In this document: piece after piece, positions 23,385 through 24,869 of the stretch
Numbering within the stretch: the stretch's first letter is position 1
Layout: every line of letters begins with the position of its first letter
Assembly: GCA_045577675.1 (NCBI GenBank)
Contig: JAZNIV010000058.1
Coordinates: 1 to 24,869, forward strand
Reading direction: 5' to 3'
DNA: 24,869 nucleotides
Origin: UBA1738 sp045577675
Lineage (GTDB): Bacteria; Bacillota; Clostridia; UBA1381
The notes under the pieces: model-generated
The model's input: only the letters and a program-made list of their open reading frames with translations
Told to the model about the DNA's origin: nothing
Database searches by the model: none
Translations under genes and position numbers: made by a program

Positions 23385-23413
23385 ATTATAATAAAGCGAA
23401 AAAAAAATGTCAA
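23385..23413 (-). promoter_or_regulatory. Consensus sigma-A promoter of gdhA
   Basis: TTGACA (23413-23408) and TATAAT (23390-23385) are exactly 17 bases apart on the minus strand, both perfect. The start is near 23378. The strength fits a highly expressed ammonia-assimilating enzyme. Confidence 0.92.
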
Positions 23414-23506
23414 GAAATTTTTTTCAGATTTTTACAATATTACTGCATAATGTAAAATAAGTTGCTTTTTCTCCTATTATTTGACAGAAATTTTTGTGAA
23501 AATGAC

Positions 23507-23544
23507 GAAAAACAGCGTAGCAGTGCAATTAACAGCACTGCTAC
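23507..23544 (-). terminator. Terminator after the SH3-like membrane protein
   Basis: GTAGCAGTGC (23517-23526) and GCACTGCTAC (23535-23544) form a perfect ten-pair stem with an eight-base loop. On the minus strand GCTGTTTTTCG follows. It lies 35 bases after the stop of the gene at 23579. Confidence 0.88.
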
Positions 23545-23578
23545 TATGTTAAATAATTATCATTATAACTGCTTAAAT

Positions 23579-24595
23579 TCAGTCCATTATATAGCTTCCG
23601 AAGCCGTTTTCAAGCTCATACCAGGTGTCCTGAATACCGTCATTAGTATACATTTTTATACTATCCTCATCAAGCTTGCCGCCCGAAACCTTTGCGGTCA
23701 GCTTTAAAACATAATTTGAAGCCTTAACCTGATTATATTCATCATAGTAGGTCTTATATAGCTTCTGATAATACTCATTGTCATTTTCCTCTGCCATTTT
23801 CTTTGCGTCCTGTATGTATTTTACGGTGTCCGGGTCCTTATAGTAATTTCTGTGACGTGCATTCATTACAAATTCAGCCTCAAGAGTGTTTGAATCTTTA
23901 TCAAATACCTCCTTATAGCCCGAAAGATATTCCACTATTGTAGAATCATAGTAGGGTTTATATGCTTCGGTATATTTCTTTTGCACATAGCTCTTTATTT
24001 CGCTGTAAAAACCGCCTGCTGTTTGCTCTAAGGTGTCAAAAACAAGGTCATATGAAATATTCTCCGCCTTTATCCACATATTGTCGATTCCGCCTGCAAG
24101 GCTAATTCCCCGCCAGTCACCGAGATATTCATTAATTGTGCAGACCTTACCCTTTGCCTCGATATGAGGATTTCCTTTGTCCTTTATCGGTGCATCATAA
24201 ACTATTTCTGATGTGATAATTCCCTGGTTGGCTTCTTCAAAGTCGAAGGATAGCTTTTCTTTGGAGATATATCCTTCCTGAGCAGGAGCCTCGGTAACGG
24301 CACGGCGGACATAATAAATATCCTCGCTGTGTTTATATAGTATGCCGACAAGGTCATTTGCTTTTAAACTGCTGCTGACAGCGGTCAGGGAAGAGTCTAA
24401 GTAAAGAACGGCATCATCGGTTACAATGGCGGTGGTTTTCTCTTCTTGGGAGTTTAGGTTTATAAGTAAATTGGCGATACCGCAAAGCACTGTCAGGGAC
24501 AGTACAAACAATACAATCCTGTGCCTTAACGATGGACTTAATATGACTTTTAGTTTTTTGTAAAAAATGGATAATCTTTTGTATTCTGATTTCAT
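23579..24595 (-). CDS. Membrane-anchored extracellular protein with SH3-like domain, function unknown
   Basis: A 338-residue protein I do not recognise as a named family. A basic cytoplasmic tail (MKSEYKRLSIFYKKLKVI) is followed by one membrane helix at about residues 26-46 (IVLFVLSLTVLCGIANLLIN), giving an outside C-terminus. Residues 55-115 look like a bacterial SH3 domain (DDAVLYLDSS ... NDLVGILYKH ... EGYISKEKL). The remaining 220 residues are acidic, Tyr- and Lys-rich, with helical stretches such as YVQKKYTEAYKPYYDS and no catalytic motif. A GTG start at 24604 is possible, but GGGGTG lies six bases before the ATG at 24595. It has its own promoter and terminator. SH3-like domains often bind cell-wall peptides, so a role at the envelope is likely but unproven. 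Confidence 0.75.
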   Translation of the reverse strand: MKSEYKRLSIFYKKLKVILSPSLRHRIVLFVLSLTVLCGIANLLINLNSQEEKTTAIVTDDAVLYLDSSLTAVSSSLKANDLVGILYKHSEDIYYVRRAVTEAPAQEGYISKEKLSFDFEEANQGIITSEIVYDAPIKDKGNPHIEAKGKVCTINEYLGDWRGISLAGGIDNMWIKAENISYDLVFDTLEQTAGGFYSEIKSYVQKKYTEAYKPYYDSTIVEYLSGYKEVFDKDSNTLEAEFVMNARHRNYYKDPDTVKYIQDAKKMAEENDNEYYQKLYKTYYDEYNQVKASNYVLKLTAKVSGGKLDEDSIKMYTNDGIQDTWYELENGFGSYIMD

Positions 24596-24625
24596 AATAA
24601 ACACCCCATATATCTTACTATTTTT

Positions 24626-24654
24626 ATTATGCTGTTTTATTAAGAAAAAGTCAA
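24626..24654 (-). promoter_or_regulatory. Sigma-A promoter of the SH3-like membrane protein gene
   Basis: TTGACT (24654-24649) and CATAAT (24631-24626) are 17 bases apart on the minus strand, with a start near 24619, just before the GGGGTG ribosome site. Confidence 0.75.
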
Positions 24655-24672
24655 TAGGTTTATAAATTTTTG

Positions 24673-24702
24673 TATAAAAAAACGGCCCATTCGAGCCGTT
24701 TT
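24673..24702 (-). terminator. Terminator of groEL
   Basis: AAAACGGC (24679-24686) and GCCGTTTT (24695-24702) form an eight-pair stem with an eight-base loop. A run of T residues follows on the minus strand. It is just downstream of the groEL stop. Confidence 0.9.
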
Positions 24703-24706
24703 GATA

Positions 24707-24869
24707 TTAATACATTCCGCCCATTCCCGGGTCCATCTGAGGAACAGCAGGAGGGTTCTTTTCAGGCTTATCTGCAACTAAGCTTTCTGTTGTAAGAACC
24801 ATTGCAGCAACAGAAGATGCGTTTTGAAGTGCTGATCTTGTAACCTTAACCGGGTCAACAATACCTGCC
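24707..24869 (-). CDS. groEL: Chaperonin GroEL, C-terminal 53 residues only
   Basis: The gene enters from beyond the right edge; only its end is visible. The translated end reads AGIVDPVKVTRSALQNAS, then VAAMVLTTESLVADKPE, and finishes with a short Gly/Met tail, PGMGGMY. These are standard GroEL equatorial-domain and tail sequences. The Gly-Met tail is shorter than in many GroELs and ends in Tyr. GroEL folds cytosolic proteins in its ATP-driven double ring with GroES. The groES gene would lie outside the window. Confidence 0.96.
   Translation of the reverse strand, partial: AGIVDPVKVTRSALQNASSVAAMVLTTESLVADKPEKNPPAVPQMDPGMGGMY

Overview
The window looks like the chromosome of a low-GC, endospore-forming, anaerobic Firmicute, most likely a clostridium of the Oscillospiraceae/Ruminococcaceae type. 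This rests on PolC as replicative polymerase, SpoVT, the fakA-recG-rsmD-coaD and rplS-lepB-rbgA gene orders, A+T-rich sigma-A promoters and AGGAGG-type ribosome sites. The species cannot be named from sequence reading alone. Nothing resembles a phage, CRISPR array, plasmid or intact insertion sequence.

Layout. (1) 2-6710, plus strand, housekeeping: the 3' part of fakA (fatty acid kinase), recG, a sigma-A promoter, rsmD, coaD, a coiled-coil protein, a terminator, then tsaE-tsaB (tRNA t6A modification) and rpiB, closed by a bidirectional terminator. (2) 6719-9835, minus strand: rplS with a structured leader, lepB, rbgA and apbE. (3) 9876-10311, minus: a small XRE-type regulator whose promoter carries three AATGGT repeats. 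(4) 10390-16557, plus: the most distinctive part. A consensus promoter is followed by a Leu/Ile-rich 32-codon leader peptide and an intrinsic terminator. Then come a LeuA-like protein that has lost its metal-binding motifs but keeps the leucine-sensing domain, a fusion of a xylose-isomerase-type TIM barrel to an AMP-forming acyl-CoA synthetase, a branched-chain aminotransferase (ilvE) and an amidohydrolase. (5) 16564-17446, minus: spoVT preceded by a compact RNA with a predicted pseudoknot, and tRNA-Gly(GCC) with its own promoter and terminator. (6) 17584-21648, plus: polC. (7) 21649-21965: a noncoding stretch with imperfect terminal inverted repeats and a 79-bp multi-hairpin palindrome, MITE-like. 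(8) 21966-24869, minus: gdhA with a terminator-like hairpin in its leader, a membrane-anchored SH3-like protein of unknown function, and the 3' end of groEL.

How the genes may work together. The operon in (4) reads as a branched-chain amino acid unit. The leader peptide could sense charged tRNA-Leu and the LeuA-like protein could sense leucine. The synthetase could activate a carboxylic acid and IlvE could interconvert branched-chain 2-oxoacids and amino acids. My working hypothesis is leucine-controlled uptake of branched-chain carboxylates (isobutyrate, isovalerate, 2-methylbutyrate) into Val/Leu/Ile. Glutamate dehydrogenase would supply the amino donor. The domains and sites are read directly from the sequence; the pathway assignment is inference.
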